From: an uncultured Pirellula sp.
GTDB taxonomy: Bacteria; Planctomycetota; Planctomycetia; Pirellulales; Pirellulaceae
NCBI GenBank assembly: GCA_903858115.1
Contig: CAIOHR010000100.1
Location: 1-64,000 of the forward strand
Length of the DNA: 64,000 nucleotides
Reading direction: 5' to 3'
Positions within the stretch are counted from its first letter, which is position 1. Every line of letters starts with the position of its first letter. This document shows positions 36,214 to 45,288 of the stretch, in pieces. The notes below the pieces were generated by a model. It ran no database searches and was not told the DNA's origin. It saw only the letters and a program-made list of their open reading frames with translations. The position numbers and the translations under genes were made by a program.

Positions 36214-37524
36214 TTAGGTTTCTGTGAATCGGTAACGACCGGGCATTGGCACTTCCACGGCTGGTGCTTCACCCCAAGTTGGTTTGTCCGGCCCGAGCTT
36301 CATTTCGCTGGCCATCATCTGCTCCCAGGTAATCGCTTGTCCTGAGTAAGCCGCTTCACGACCCATGATAGCCATCATCGTACTCTTGCACATGTAGTCC
36401 CCATTGTTAATAGGTTCATTGCGTCGAATAGCATTCATCAGCGCGACGTGTTCCAAATCATACATGCTCGGTTTCTTGCCTTCGTAACTCCAGGTCTCTT
36501 GACCGGAAATCTTGTTCGCTAGAACTTTGGCCGTCCCTTTCGTTCCAAAGACAAAGTCCTCGGTTTCATTGAAGCAGTCCGACATTTGACGGGTGGATGC
36601 AAAGCAGCGTGTGCCATCTGCCCACTCGTAGACGACCGAGAAGTGATCGTAGATGTCACCGTAATCCGTCGACGTTCGGACTTGTCGACCACCACTTCCA
36701 TAGCATTTGATCGGTGGCACATCGTGATGCAACCACATCGCTTTGTCCAACGAATGGATGAACTGCTCGACAATATGGTCTCCGCTCAACCATTTGTAAT
36801 AGAGCCAATTGAGAACTTGACGATGCATGGGCGTCCAATCGGGTTGTGGGTTCCTCAGCCACAAGGTCGAGGTGAGATAGTTCTCTTGGATCGAAACGAT
36901 CTCGCCGATCGCACCGGAGTGGATCTTTTCCATAGTCGCTTTGACCCCGAGATCGTATCGCCAGCACAAACCGGAAACGACACTCAAGCCCTTTTCTTTT
37001 GCTTTCTCGGATGCGGCCATCACTCTTCGTACGCCAACGGGGTCCACCGCGACAGGCTTCTCGCAAAAGACATGCTTGCCAGCGTTCACTGCCGCTTCCA
37101 TTTGAGCAGGGCGGAAGCCTGGAGGAGTCGCGAGCAAAATCACATCGATGTCGGTTGCCAGAATTTGTTCCAATGCTTCCCAGCCGGTGAAGCATTGATC
37201 GTCTGGGACTTCGTATTGATCGCCGAGCGATTTTCGAAGTTGTTTTTTCCCTTCTTCCATGCGGTTGTAAAAAACTTCAGCAATCGCGGTCAGTCGGCAA
37301 CCCGGATCGGCAGTCATGGCATTTTTCGCCGCACCATTTCCGCGGCCCCCGCACCCCACCAATCCAACCTTGATAATGTCGCTACCGGCTGCATGTGCCG
37401 AGCGGGCCAAGAAAGCATTCGTTGCACCAACCGCACCGACTGCTGCCGTCGACTTCAAAAAAGTGCGTCGTGGTTCCGCTGACTTTGTGTTGTCGGCTGG
37501 GTTTGAATTCGAGGAGTGGGTCAT
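36214..37524 (-). CDS. Gfo/Idh/MocA family oxidoreductase, Tat-exported
   Basis: A 436-residue protein with a twin-arginine leader ('EPRRTFLKSTAAVGAVGATN', about 18-37). The dinucleotide fold follows: 'IKVGLVGCGGRGNGAAKNAM' (GxGGRG-type NAD(P) loop), 'DVILLATPPGFRPAQMEAAV' and the family hallmark 'GKHVFCEKPVAVDPVGVRR'. The second half is the dimerisation/substrate domain ('WRYDLGVKATMEKIHSGAIG'). Exported Gfo/Idh/MocA enzymes act on sugars or carry bound cofactor through Tat; substrate unknown. It is the first of three tightly spaced genes (gaps of 5 and 7 nt) with ybaB and trmL. Confidence 0.93.
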   Translation of the reverse strand: MTHSSNSNPADNTKSAEPRRTFLKSTAAVGAVGATNAFLARSAHAAGSDIIKVGLVGCGGRGNGAAKNAMTADPGCRLTAIAEVFYNRMEEGKKQLRKSLGDQYEVPDDQCFTGWEALEQILATDIDVILLATPPGFRPAQMEAAVNAGKHVFCEKPVAVDPVGVRRVMAASEKAKEKGLSVVSGLCWRYDLGVKATMEKIHSGAIGEIVSIQENYLTSTLWLRNPQPDWTPMHRQVLNWLYYKWLSGDHIVEQFIHSLDKAMWLHHDVPPIKCYGSGGRQVRTSTDYGDIYDHFSVVYEWADGTRCFASTRQMSDCFNETEDFVFGTKGTAKVLANKISGQETWSYEGKKPSMYDLEHVALMNAIRRNEPINNGDYMCKSTMMAIMGREAAYSGQAITWEQMMASEMKLGPDKPTWGEAPAVEVPMPGRYRFTET

Positions 37525-37682
37525 AGGTAGGTTCCCAAAAGTGAGGTAAGTGGCCGAATGAAGGTTGGCATTAGTAGAAGTGTTTATTACATTGCAGCGA
37601 TGGGTTTCGACCGAGAAGGGCGTTCTTTGCTCGTGTTCATCGTTGCATCGGGTCCTTCCGGTTATAACCCAAGCGTTCCCAG

Positions 37683-38390
37683 ATGCAACAAGGCTCGAAT
37701 CACGAGCCGTACAATTTCAACTTTGCGGCCTTACAATTGAACAACGAAGACGAATATTTGAACGACGAAGTGGTGGATTTACCACAACCAACACGAGGTC
37801 GGTTTTTTCGTGACGAGGATCCGCAATTGCTTCGTGAATGGCTCGCGAAAGGCAAAACGCTCGAAATCGAGATCGGATCCGGCAAAGGATTATTCTTGTT
37901 GAATGCTTCGCCGGTACACCCCAATACGACCTATTTAGGTTTCGAGTTGGCAGCCAAATATGCGTGGGAAGCCCAAACGAAAGTCGAACGCTTGGGACTC
38001 TCGAACGTTCATTTTTTTGCCTGTGATGCGGTGGCCGTCATCGATCAAGATATTGCTTCGGAATCGGTGGATGCGGTCCACTGTTACTTTCCTGACCCAT
38101 GGTGGAAAGCCAAACACAAAAAACGTCGAGTGCTGAGTGAACAGACTCTTCGCAATATAGAACGAGTGCTCAAGCCATCAGGGCAATTTCATTTTTGGAC
38201 CGATGTCTTGGACTACTACGAATTGACGCTACAAGCTGTCGATCAGGTGACAACGCTAACCGGCCCACTCTTTGTTAGCGAGCCACCGTCGAACCATGAC
38301 ATGGACTATCGTACCCACTTTGAGCGACGCACTCGACTCAATGGACTGCCGGTTTATCGCAGTCGATTCGTGAAGGCGAGCAGTACCTAG
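37683..38390 (+). CDS. trmB: tRNA (guanine-46 N7)-methyltransferase TrmB
   Basis: A 235-residue methyltransferase with motif I 'LEIEIGSGKG' (60-69), 'YLGFELAAKYA' (motif II), 'CYFPDPWWKAKHKKRR' (134-149, the diagnostic PDPWxKxxHxKRR of TrmB) and the C-terminal 'THFERRTRLNGLPVYRSRF'. It methylates G46 in the variable loop of tRNAs. The N-terminal 50 residues are not well conserved, and the usual 'RRALRK'-type start is absent, so the exact start is unsure. It stands alone on this strand; the gap upstream holds the Gfo/Idh promoter too. Confidence 0.93.
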   Translation: MQQGSNHEPYNFNFAALQLNNEDEYLNDEVVDLPQPTRGRFFRDEDPQLLREWLAKGKTLEIEIGSGKGLFLLNASPVHPNTTYLGFELAAKYAWEAQTKVERLGLSNVHFFACDAVAVIDQDIASESVDAVHCYFPDPWWKAKHKKRRVLSEQTLRNIERVLKPSGQFHFWTDVLDYYELTLQAVDQVTTLTGPLFVSEPPSNHDMDYRTHFERRTRLNGLPVYRSRFVKASST

Positions 38391-38444
38391 CACGGACTTA
38401 ACACGCCTCGAAGCACGCGAGATGCGACTTACCTTAGAAGCCGC

Positions 38445-38690
38445 CTACCGGCCCCAGAAAGAGCTTTCTTCGCTGTTGACGACACGATCGATGCGACGTT
38501 CGATTTCGGCCATCTTGGGATGGTCCGTATAGAAAACGGCCGATGGATTGATACCGGCTTGTTCGAATTGCTCCATTCGATCTCGGACAGCCGGCAATTG
38601 CGCTAGTTTAGGTAATACAAATCCCCAGCATGCCACAATCGCAGCGACTGCAATCAACAACATTCCCCATCGTGATGCTTTTGATTTCAC
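38445..38690 (-). CDS. Small single-span membrane protein coupled to the YeiH-family transporter
   Basis: I place the start at GTG 38690, which overlaps the TGA of the transporter gene (GTGA), giving 81 residues; the frame extends to 38786 but inside the upstream gene. The product has one membrane segment ('WGMLLIAVAAIVACWGFVLP', about 8-27) and a charged C-terminal tail. No family was recognised. The four-base overlap means its translation is linked to the transporter, so it may be a subunit or regulator. GGAG lies 11 nt upstream of the GTG. Confidence 0.65.
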   Translation of the reverse strand: MKSKASRWGMLLIAVAAIVACWGFVLPKLAQLPAVRDRMEQFEQAGINPSAVFYTDHPKMAEIERRIDRVVNSEESSFWGR

Positions 38691-40216
38691 TTGGACATCA
38701 GCTCCGCTGCCGTTTCGGGGAACAGATACGTGAATACAAACCAAGCCATTAGGAAGGAAAGTATTAGATTGAGTGCTTGCCCACAAACATAAAGAACAAC
38801 CGGTTTCCCCGAAGCGAGCATGTGGCGATATTCACGGAAGTTGCTCTCTAAGCCAATACTGACAAACGCCAGACAAAACATCCATTCTCGTAATTGTTTC
38901 GTGGCTCCATCGACGATGCTCGATACGAACATACGACCTTCTAAACCTGGGGACTGAATGGCAGATAGCAACAGCGAGATCCCGATAAAACCCAGCGTAA
39001 ATCTGGGAAACCGAGTCCATACTTCCGAGATCTTCGGTCGCTCTCCGTCGCTATTTCGTTCGACAAACGAAACCCAGTAGAGAGACACTCCAAAAGCAAC
39101 GGCTCCGATCAAGATGTTTTGGATCATCTTCACGGTGGCGGCTACATCCTTTGCGACTCCACCCACTAATGTGCCTGCCGCGGCGACCGCACCCGTCGAG
39201 TCGATGGTTCCTCCAATCCATGCACCGCCGATCACTTCCCCCATACCAGACCAAAGAACGATGTAGGGTTGAATGACAATCATGATGACTGTGAATATCA
39301 GTGAAAGGCCGATCGCGAGGGAAAGTTCCTCCTTCTTCGCCTTGCACGCCGCAGCCGTTGCCACAGCCGCTGAGACTCCGCACACAGACATATCCGCCGA
39401 GATGACCATATTCAACGATTTCGAGGGGATCTTTAAGATGTATTGCCCGAACACATAGGTCGCGATTAAAACAATCGGAGTGACCACCCAAGAAATGAGA
39501 ATGCCAGGGATACCCAAAGCCAACAGTTTGTTGAACAACACCTCGGCCCCGAGGAGCACGAGCCCTGTCTTGATATAGAGTTCCGTTCTTGCGGCATAGG
39601 ATAGCCATTTGGGCAATCCGATCGTGTTGCTAATGAGGAGTCCCAGCAACAATGCCCATAGGACGTATTCCAAATTATAGTTCTTGATAACAGACTGACC
39701 AGCGAGCGTGTAGGCGATCAAGGCCATCGCAAATACCGCGACAAACGCAACGGCAAAACGAAACGTCGAATCTCCCATGACGAAAACGCCAATGGAAAAT
39801 ACGATGAGCAACACAATACCGGTAACGACGAGCGAGCCAATAATTCCAGTACTCTTCGGTGGAGCGTCTTTCGACTTGCTCTTGCGAACGAAAGCGTCGC
39901 GGGGATCATTACTCCAATCACTCGGCTTTACAAGCCAAGTCTTGAGAGGCATGACAGCGATCTTCGATTCTATTTCTGTCAGTTGCTTGTTCAGTTTCTC
40001 TTTGCTCTCGGCGAATGTCTCCGAAGCTTTGTCCAGGCGCTTTATCTGCTCCTTGGTCATGGTATGGTTTGCCTTCAACTCCTCCATGTTGTCGGGTCTC
40101 AAGACATAAGACCAGAAACCGATGATGGCGATCAATCCGAAGGCTATAAAGATCGCAATGTAGTCTTCCTTGCGATACCAAGGTCGAATGGGAGTCGTAC
40201 TGGCGGGAGAGTTCAT
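38687..40216 (-). CDS. YeiH/UPF0324-family (putative sulfate exporter) transporter
   Basis: A 509-residue protein. About 330 C-terminal residues form the ten-segment core of the PSE/UPF0324 family ('LYIKTGLVLLGAEVLFNKLL', 'ADMSVCGVSAAVATAAACKA', 'GGAWIGGTIDSTGAVAAAGT', 'WMFCLAFVSIGLESNFREYR'). Those four stretches are the usual hallmarks. The first about 170 residues are extra: one membrane segment, a polar coiled coil (50-90) and two further segments. Family members are annotated as putative sulfate exporters without firm biochemistry. It lies 36 nt after the big TIM-barrel-like gene and 4 nt overlapping the 81-residue membrane protein. Export of sulfate freed by the sulfatases in this window is a tempting but unproven role. 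Confidence 0.87.
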   Translation of the reverse strand: MNSPASTTPIRPWYRKEDYIAIFIAFGLIAIIGFWSYVLRPDNMEELKANHTMTKEQIKRLDKASETFAESKEKLNKQLTEIESKIAVMPLKTWLVKPSDWSNDPRDAFVRKSKSKDAPPKSTGIIGSLVVTGIVLLIVFSIGVFVMGDSTFRFAVAFVAVFAMALIAYTLAGQSVIKNYNLEYVLWALLLGLLISNTIGLPKWLSYAARTELYIKTGLVLLGAEVLFNKLLALGIPGILISWVVTPIVLIATYVFGQYILKIPSKSLNMVISADMSVCGVSAAVATAAACKAKKEELSLAIGLSLIFTVIMIVIQPYIVLWSGMGEVIGGAWIGGTIDSTGAVAAAGTLVGGVAKDVAATVKMIQNILIGAVAFGVSLYWVSFVERNSDGERPKISEVWTRFPRFTLGFIGISLLLSAIQSPGLEGRMFVSSIVDGATKQLREWMFCLAFVSIGLESNFREYRHMLASGKPVVLYVCGQALNLILSFLMAWFVFTYLFPETAAELMSK

Positions 40217-40252
40217 CGAAGAAGCTTTGGTAGGAGGGAATAACGCGAGGTG

Positions 40253-43200
40253 TTAGTTTAACTCACGATCCCCAGAAGTGTCGACCTGAACGCACGGGAC
40301 GATCCGAAACCATTTCGAGTCCAGTAAACGAATGGCGGTCTCGGAGTTTCCTTCAGCCAATTCACGTTTTGCAACAAAGAGTCTGTTTCGCAAATCAACA
40401 CGTTCTGTCTCTAACAGGAATTTGGAGCAAGCTTCAAGGTTGTCGATCGCCATTTCGCCATCCCCTTTCAGATCGATTTGCAGACGTACACGCAGGCCAT
40501 CCCACGTGTCGGACTTCGTCATTTCTAACTTTGCCAGATCGGAAGAGAAGTCAAAGGACCAACGATTCCAGCTACTTTTGGCTGAGGCTGTCCGTTGCAC
40601 AGCTCCTTCTTGCGTGGATAACCGTTCGAATCGCTGGGCTTCTTCGTTCCATAGCAGCAGACTGACTTGAATCTCCACCTTGGCTCCAGCGGCGTTGATC
40701 GTTTGCAAAGAAAGATGAAGTCGATTTGTCTCTAACTCAAAAGGAGCGGATTGCATCCATGCCGATCCACCCGCGGGCTCAAACGAGACTCGCAGGCTTT
40801 TGTTTCCATTCGCTGCATTGGTATTATCCGATCGAAAGATCACTTTTGGATTGAGAGAGGTTGCCCAATCCACTAGCTCTCCATCTCCCAATTCAAAGCT
40901 CGGGTTCGATAGGAGTTCCGGTTCCGGCGTGAATACACTTCGTTGGTTGACTTCTTTCTCAAGTGCCAGTATCGCGGATTGAATCGATTGCTCTGTCGCT
41001 TTCTCATCTGAAATCCAGTTCACGAGCGATGCGTTCTGGTTCCGCCATTCCAACACAATCATGGAGTGTGCGGGAACAAGGTGTGCATGTTCGGACGCAC
41101 GTTCTTCGATATCAAGGGAGTTGGACTGCGTTGAGCGGCGTTGAACGGAGCCTGGGTCTGCATCCCATTTCAGTTCGACAACCGTATCGATCGGGTTCGC
41201 ATTGATGATCAACGCTCGGCCTGTTCTCGACACCGTTGGTGATTGCCAGACTTTGATTCTGTCCATGCTTCGTTGCAAAGAAGATCGCGGTACACTCTGA
41301 GCTTGCTTCAGCCACGGTTCCCGCAAAGCAATGAGAAGCTCCTGCGAGTCTTGATGCGAAGGCTCGAAACTCGCTAGCTGGGAACATTTCGAGATACCAT
41401 CCGACCACCATTGCGCAACAACTTGGTGCATAGGTGACTTCGTAGGTGGGAGGATCGTCATAACATCGATCGATTCCACTTTGAAGCCACTAAGATTGGT
41501 AGTAGGTTGGTAGTAAACTCGCCGAATATCACGCTTCCATGCAATGATGGAATCGTAGACTTGTTGCCGTTGCCACAGATCGAATGCGTTCGCCCCAACA
41601 CCTAGGATCGCTTCGCGACGAAGCACAGGGTCGGAAGGTAGGTTCCCTTTAAGCTTTGTTGCGAACCGGTCGAGAATCATGTCTGGCAGTGAACTCAGGG
41701 ACACGGAGATATTCAGATGGGAATCTGGTTGAATATGCAGCGCATAGCCCGTATAGCCTGGTGCATTGCGATACCTTTGCTCAAACTCGATGAGCACCGA
41801 TTGAATCTCTTTTTGAATCCTCGGATGCAGCGGATTCCAGCGTGGACTGGAGGAGGAGAGGTCTGAGGACTGCAATATCTCCTCTGTAGCTTCGGGATTC
41901 GACGCGAACGATGACAGAGAACCGTTCCATTCAAACACTGGAAGAAATGTGAGCCCTAATGCATGTGTTTGATGATAGAGCCAGCGAACGATGTCTTTCG
42001 GATTGGGGTCTCTAGCAAACTGGTCGAATCGGCCTGTGTCCAGCCATGGGACCGATACGAATTGGTTCGACGGATAGATCGTCGATTCCTGCGACAAAAC
42101 GGGAACGGAAACGCAGGAGTAGCCTTCGCGTTGACAAGACTCCAGCCAAGGAGTGAATGCGAGCTCTACGGACTCCCATGTGTCGTACGGCGTTCCTGCC
42201 ACCTTCCTCCCATGCGCTAGCATGCCGCGAAGCTGATCAGTCGAGAGGACGGATGTCATCCACGCGCTGGCTGCAGTCTGGTCTGTCTGCATTCTTTGTG
42301 GAGTATTTGCTTGGCGGAATTGAAGGTTCTCCAGCCGAAGGGGAGTTGTCTTGGAACGATTGGTTACCTCCAAAATCACGCTCTTGATCGATGAAGTAAA
42401 TTGCAATTCCCTGCGATAACGTGTTCCTGTCTTTTGGTAGAAAGGCCCGAGAAGCTCTCGGTTGCTTGGTGACAAGCGGGCTGTTATGATCGGTGCAACA
42501 GATGGTTTTTTTCTGCTTGGTTGGAGAATACGTATCTCACAGTCGTCCCATAGCACAGGGAAATCCAATCCGAGCAACACCGGCAGTTTGTCCCGCGCGA
42601 ATTCGACGGGTACTCGAACGGATCCACCGGGTTCAATTTCAACGATTGGCTCTTCCTGATTTCGAGAACTGCCTTTCCATAACGGAATCGTCGATGCGAA
42701 TCGCTCCCAAACCGGATTACTTCGACGCGAGTTCTGCGCCGACTCACCTTGCTGGTCTTTCTTGAGATAGCTCCGCTGGTTCCAATAGATCTCGGCGGCG
42801 ACGGCTTCGGTGTCCGCGCCAGTGTTTGAAGAATCCGACGCAGGGCAGACGACGAATTGAATATTGCGACGAACGGCGGAACGTGGCGCACCAAAGCTAG
42901 GCAAGAAGCGTTTTGGTTCGAGTGTTAGTTGCAGCTCATAAACTCCCTGCGACATCGGTGCGGCCATCGAGTGAAAGGATACAGGAGGAGCGTTTCCAAC
43001 AGAATCTAAAGTTACCACTGTGGATTGTTCGAGGATCGTAGCGTTGTCGGATTTGCGAATCATGCTCCATGCAAGATTCGCAGCTTGATTCTTCCATGCG
43101 GTTGCTGACGGAATCACTTGGAATGCGAGAGGCTCGTTCGATGCATAAATCCAATCGTCTTGTTCGGCAACCACGCGTAGTCGGTCTCCCGGAATTCGAT

Positions 43201-43768
43201 CCACCACCACGCGTGCAGGTGAAGCCAAAGAGAGTTCCTTCGCGCCATCGATACATTCGGCGAGAGTAACGCGAACCTCCTCATGCGATTGCCATACGTC
43301 CGAGTCGTTGACTGCACGATCGGCCGATTCCGAACGCAGCCGAATGATGAACTGACCACTCAATGCCCCTCGCACCACGAGATCGCAACCGCCGAAACGA
43401 GTCTCATTGTCATGAATCAGATACTTGCCCTTCGAGTCCTTGGGGAGCAATCCAGAATCGTGTGGGTCGATCCCTATTTGGATGGCAGATTTGATGCTCG
43501 ACTGAACAGCTTCGATTTCGCCAACGTAGTTTCGAGGCATGTCATGCCCCCAAACGATGCGAATTCCAATTTCGTACGGATTCGATCCAGCAGATTGTTC
43601 GCTAGCATAGAGTGAATCGCTTGCAATGAACCAAGATACCAAGAGAACAACAACAATACGAAGATGCGCAGCAACGAACGAGCCGATCGAAATCGATGAC
43701 TCTCGTCGACCAAGTCGGAGCGAAGCAAGCCAAACAGCCAGCCAAACCATACGTTTTAGGGCATCCAT
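40253..43768 (-). CDS. Large secreted protein, glycoside-hydrolase-10-like TIM barrel with C-terminal CBM-like domain
   Basis: A 1171-residue protein with a membrane/signal segment (about 28-55). The N-terminal 450 residues are beta-rich. The middle (about 520-870) looks like a TIM barrel: 'FTPWLESCQREGYSCVSVPV', 'VRWLYHQTHALGLTFLPVFE' and 'YRNAPGYTGYALHIQPDSHL' are the pattern of the GHL10-type glycosidases of planctomycetes. Near 970-1120 a carbohydrate-binding-like sandwich starts with 'LLSNPSFELGDGELVDWATS' and ends 'LQIDLKGDGEMAIDNLEA'. The catalytic Glu/Asp could not be pinpointed. It may act on polysaccharide at the cell surface. The transporter gene follows 36 nt downstream. Confidence 0.75.
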   Translation of the reverse strand: MDALKRMVWLAVWLASLRLGRRESSISIGSFVAAHLRIVVVLLVSWFIASDSLYASEQSAGSNPYEIGIRIVWGHDMPRNYVGEIEAVQSSIKSAIQIGIDPHDSGLLPKDSKGKYLIHDNETRFGGCDLVVRGALSGQFIIRLRSESADRAVNDSDVWQSHEEVRVTLAECIDGAKELSLASPARVVVDRIPGDRLRVVAEQDDWIYASNEPLAFQVIPSATAWKNQAANLAWSMIRKSDNATILEQSTVVTLDSVGNAPPVSFHSMAAPMSQGVYELQLTLEPKRFLPSFGAPRSAVRRNIQFVVCPASDSSNTGADTEAVAAEIYWNQRSYLKKDQQGESAQNSRRSNPVWERFASTIPLWKGSSRNQEEPIVEIEPGGSVRVPVEFARDKLPVLLGLDFPVLWDDCEIRILQPSRKKPSVAPIITARLSPSNRELLGPFYQKTGTRYRRELQFTSSIKSVILEVTNRSKTTPLRLENLQFRQANTPQRMQTDQTAASAWMTSVLSTDQLRGMLAHGRKVAGTPYDTWESVELAFTPWLESCQREGYSCVSVPVLSQESTIYPSNQFVSVPWLDTGRFDQFARDPNPKDIVRWLYHQTHALGLTFLPVFEWNGSLSSFASNPEATEEILQSSDLSSSSPRWNPLHPRIQKEIQSVLIEFEQRYRNAPGYTGYALHIQPDSHLNISVSLSSLPDMILDRFATKLKGNLPSDPVLRREAILGVGANAFDLWQRQQVYDSIIAWKRDIRRVYYQPTTNLSGFKVESIDVMTILPPTKSPMHQVVAQWWSDGISKCSQLASFEPSHQDSQELLIALREPWLKQAQSVPRSSLQRSMDRIKVWQSPTVSRTGRALIINANPIDTVVELKWDADPGSVQRRSTQSNSLDIEERASEHAHLVPAHSMIVLEWRNQNASLVNWISDEKATEQSIQSAILALEKEVNQRSVFTPEPELLSNPSFELGDGELVDWATSLNPKVIFRSDNTNAANGNKSLRVSFEPAGGSAWMQSAPFELETNRLHLSLQTINAAGAKVEIQVSLLLWNEEAQRFERLSTQEGAVQRTASAKSSWNRWSFDFSSDLAKLEMTKSDTWDGLRVRLQIDLKGDGEMAIDNLEACSKFLLETERVDLRNRLFVAKRELAEGNSETAIRLLDSKWFRIVPCVQVDTSGDRELN

Positions 43769-43778
43769 GTCCAGGCAA

Positions 43779-43825
43779 TCGAATAGGGTAAGTCATTTCA
43801 GAGAATACCCAAATTCCCTATTCGA
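43779..43825. terminator. 10-bp inverted repeat between the DUF1559 and TIM-barrel genes
   Basis: The arms tcgaataggg (43779-43788) and ccctattcga (43816-43825) are perfect. It lies between the DUF1559 stop (43849) and the TIM-barrel start (43768), both on the minus strand, so it could attenuate readthrough or be an operator for the downstream gene. Confidence 0.35.
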
Positions 43826-43848
43826 AGACTACAGCAATCCTTTTGCTA

Positions 43849-44874
43849 TCAAAACTCGTTGATCACTTCGGTACCCGCTCGACTGCCGAGACTGCGCCAA
43901 GTCATCAAATCAATCGCGGAAGGGATACCACGGACAGAACCATCCATAAATGCAGCATTCACCAGGCCAGCATGATGACTTCGCGAAGTGATAACACCAA
44001 AGGTTGGATCTGTCTGGTTTCGTCCTTCGCGGCTGCTGGTAACGTCGATGTCGTAAAGAATGTTGCTTACCATGTGAGGAACTTTGGTATTGGGCGCAAA
44101 GGTCGTTGTGAAGCCCGTGTGAATTGCGCGACCGCAAACCCATTCGGTGTGTCCACTATTGGCAGACCATGCGCCGCCAACATAGGCACTGCTCACTTCC
44201 ATGGGAGTTGCTGGCGGCACCGTAGGAATGGCAACGAAATCATGAAACCGAGGTGTGAACGCCTTCACTTCCGATAGACCTATCGTGTTGCTCAGTCCAT
44301 CGACAAACCCTCCAACCGAGTTTCTGCGATTGGGCGCAAAGGCAGCGCCCCCATCAGATCGGTTGACTGGGTTGTAAACAAGATACAACCCCATAGAGAG
44401 CGCATAGTTGATCGGGTAATGCTCTGGAACTCCGTTGGCATCCAATCTGGTCCGATCGTTCGGTTCGCTCGGGCACATGTAAACAGGGACACGAATGGTC
44501 GCTACACCATTCGGTGGAAAGTTCGACTTGTTCGTCCCGTGATGATACCCAACGGAATAATCGATTCTCGACGAGATGTTTCCCCCTTCAAGAAACGGAA
44601 CCAAAAACGCTTGAGCCGACCATGGTTGTGGAGCTGATCCACCAAGCGAAATCGTCGACGGGGGGAACGACTTCATGGCACTCTCGTAATTGTGGAGCGC
44701 CAGTCCTATCTGCTTCAAATTGTTCGAGCAACTCATCCTTCGAGCCGCCTCGCGGGCCGCTTGGACCGCGGGAAGCAGCAACCCAACCAAAATGCCAATG
44801 ATGGCGATCACCACCAAAAGCTCAACCAACGTAAATCCTCGATGAAATTGCCGTGATGCTCTACCAACAGACAT
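43849..44874 (-). CDS. DUF1559 (H-X9-DG) pseudopilin-like secreted protein
   Basis: A 341-residue protein with a type IV prepilin-type N-terminus ('[20 protein letters not shown]', from residue 13; the Gly-Phe is the prepilin peptidase site). '[20 protein letters not shown]' follows, characteristic of DUF1559, and the C-terminal H-x9-DG motif '[17 protein letters not shown]' is present. Such proteins exist in dozens of copies in planctomycete genomes; their role is unknown, possibly in surface fibres or type II-like secretion. A 15-bp palindrome lies 168 bp upstream. It is divergent from the jetA gene. Confidence 0.95.
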   Translation of the reverse strand: MSVGRASRQFHRGFTLVELLVVIAIIGILVGLLLPAVQAAREAARRMSCSNNLKQIGLALHNYESAMKSFPPSTISLGGSAPQPWSAQAFLVPFLEGGNISSRIDYSVGYHHGTNKSNFPPNGVATIRVPVYMCPSEPNDRTRLDANGVPEHYPINYALSMGLYLVYNPVNRSDGGAAFAPNRRNSVGGFVDGLSNTIGLSEVKAFTPRFHDFVAIPTVPPATPMEVSSAYVGGAWSANSGHTEWVCGRAIHTGFTTTFAPNTKVPHMVSNILYDIDVTSSREGRNQTDPTFGVITSRSHHAGLVNAAFMDGSVRGIPSAIDLMTWRSLGSRAGTEVINEF

Positions 44875-45288
44875 AAGCCAACCCGTTTCCTAGGACGGTA
44901 GTCGATGTTCCGAAGTGATTCGAAACGGTCAAACCCGATTGTGGCTGGCTACAAAGGACGCAAGGGGTCCGTGGCTTGCTTCGGCTGGGGACACGTTTTC
45001 CACTCGGAAAGGTGACGGCCGATTGCTCAAAAGGTTTCTAATGAGACTAAGTCTCAATATGTACAAGACGATCTTTCTTGTCAAGTGGATGTTTTGCGGG
45101 TCCGGGCAAAACCATTGCGATTCAGATTCAGGGCCCTCTTTTGTGCTCGCGACACGGAAAATGGTTACCTTAATGGGGGTGGGGCATATCGCAGTGGTTC
45201 CAGAAAAAGTGGCTTTTTTGTCAATCTGTGACCACAGGTGTCTGGACTTCGTTTACCTTTCCAGGGCCCTAACTACCTTGGATAGTAC
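44875..45288. other. Intergenic region between DUF1559 and the jetABC operon
   Basis: The gap is 414 bp. It contains the palindrome at 45042-45056 and must hold the promoters of both divergent genes. A 131-codon open frame runs through it but shows no protein-like pattern and is not annotated. No clear -35/-10 pair was recognised. Confidence 0.5.
45042..45056. promoter_or_regulatory. Palindromic operator candidate (Fur-like)
   Basis: tgagact-a-agtctca is perfectly symmetric over 15 bp, and the flanking aa/aat extends it to about 19 bp. Size, A/T flanks and the tgaga..tctca arms resemble Fur-superfamily operators. It lies 168 bp before the DUF1559 start and 233 bp before jetA. Confidence 0.4.

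Noticed and set aside
36586-37482. 298-codon frame antisense to the Gfo/Idh/MocA gene
   Set aside because: It lies wholly opposite a gene with a clear family assignment; its composition reflects the complementary strand.
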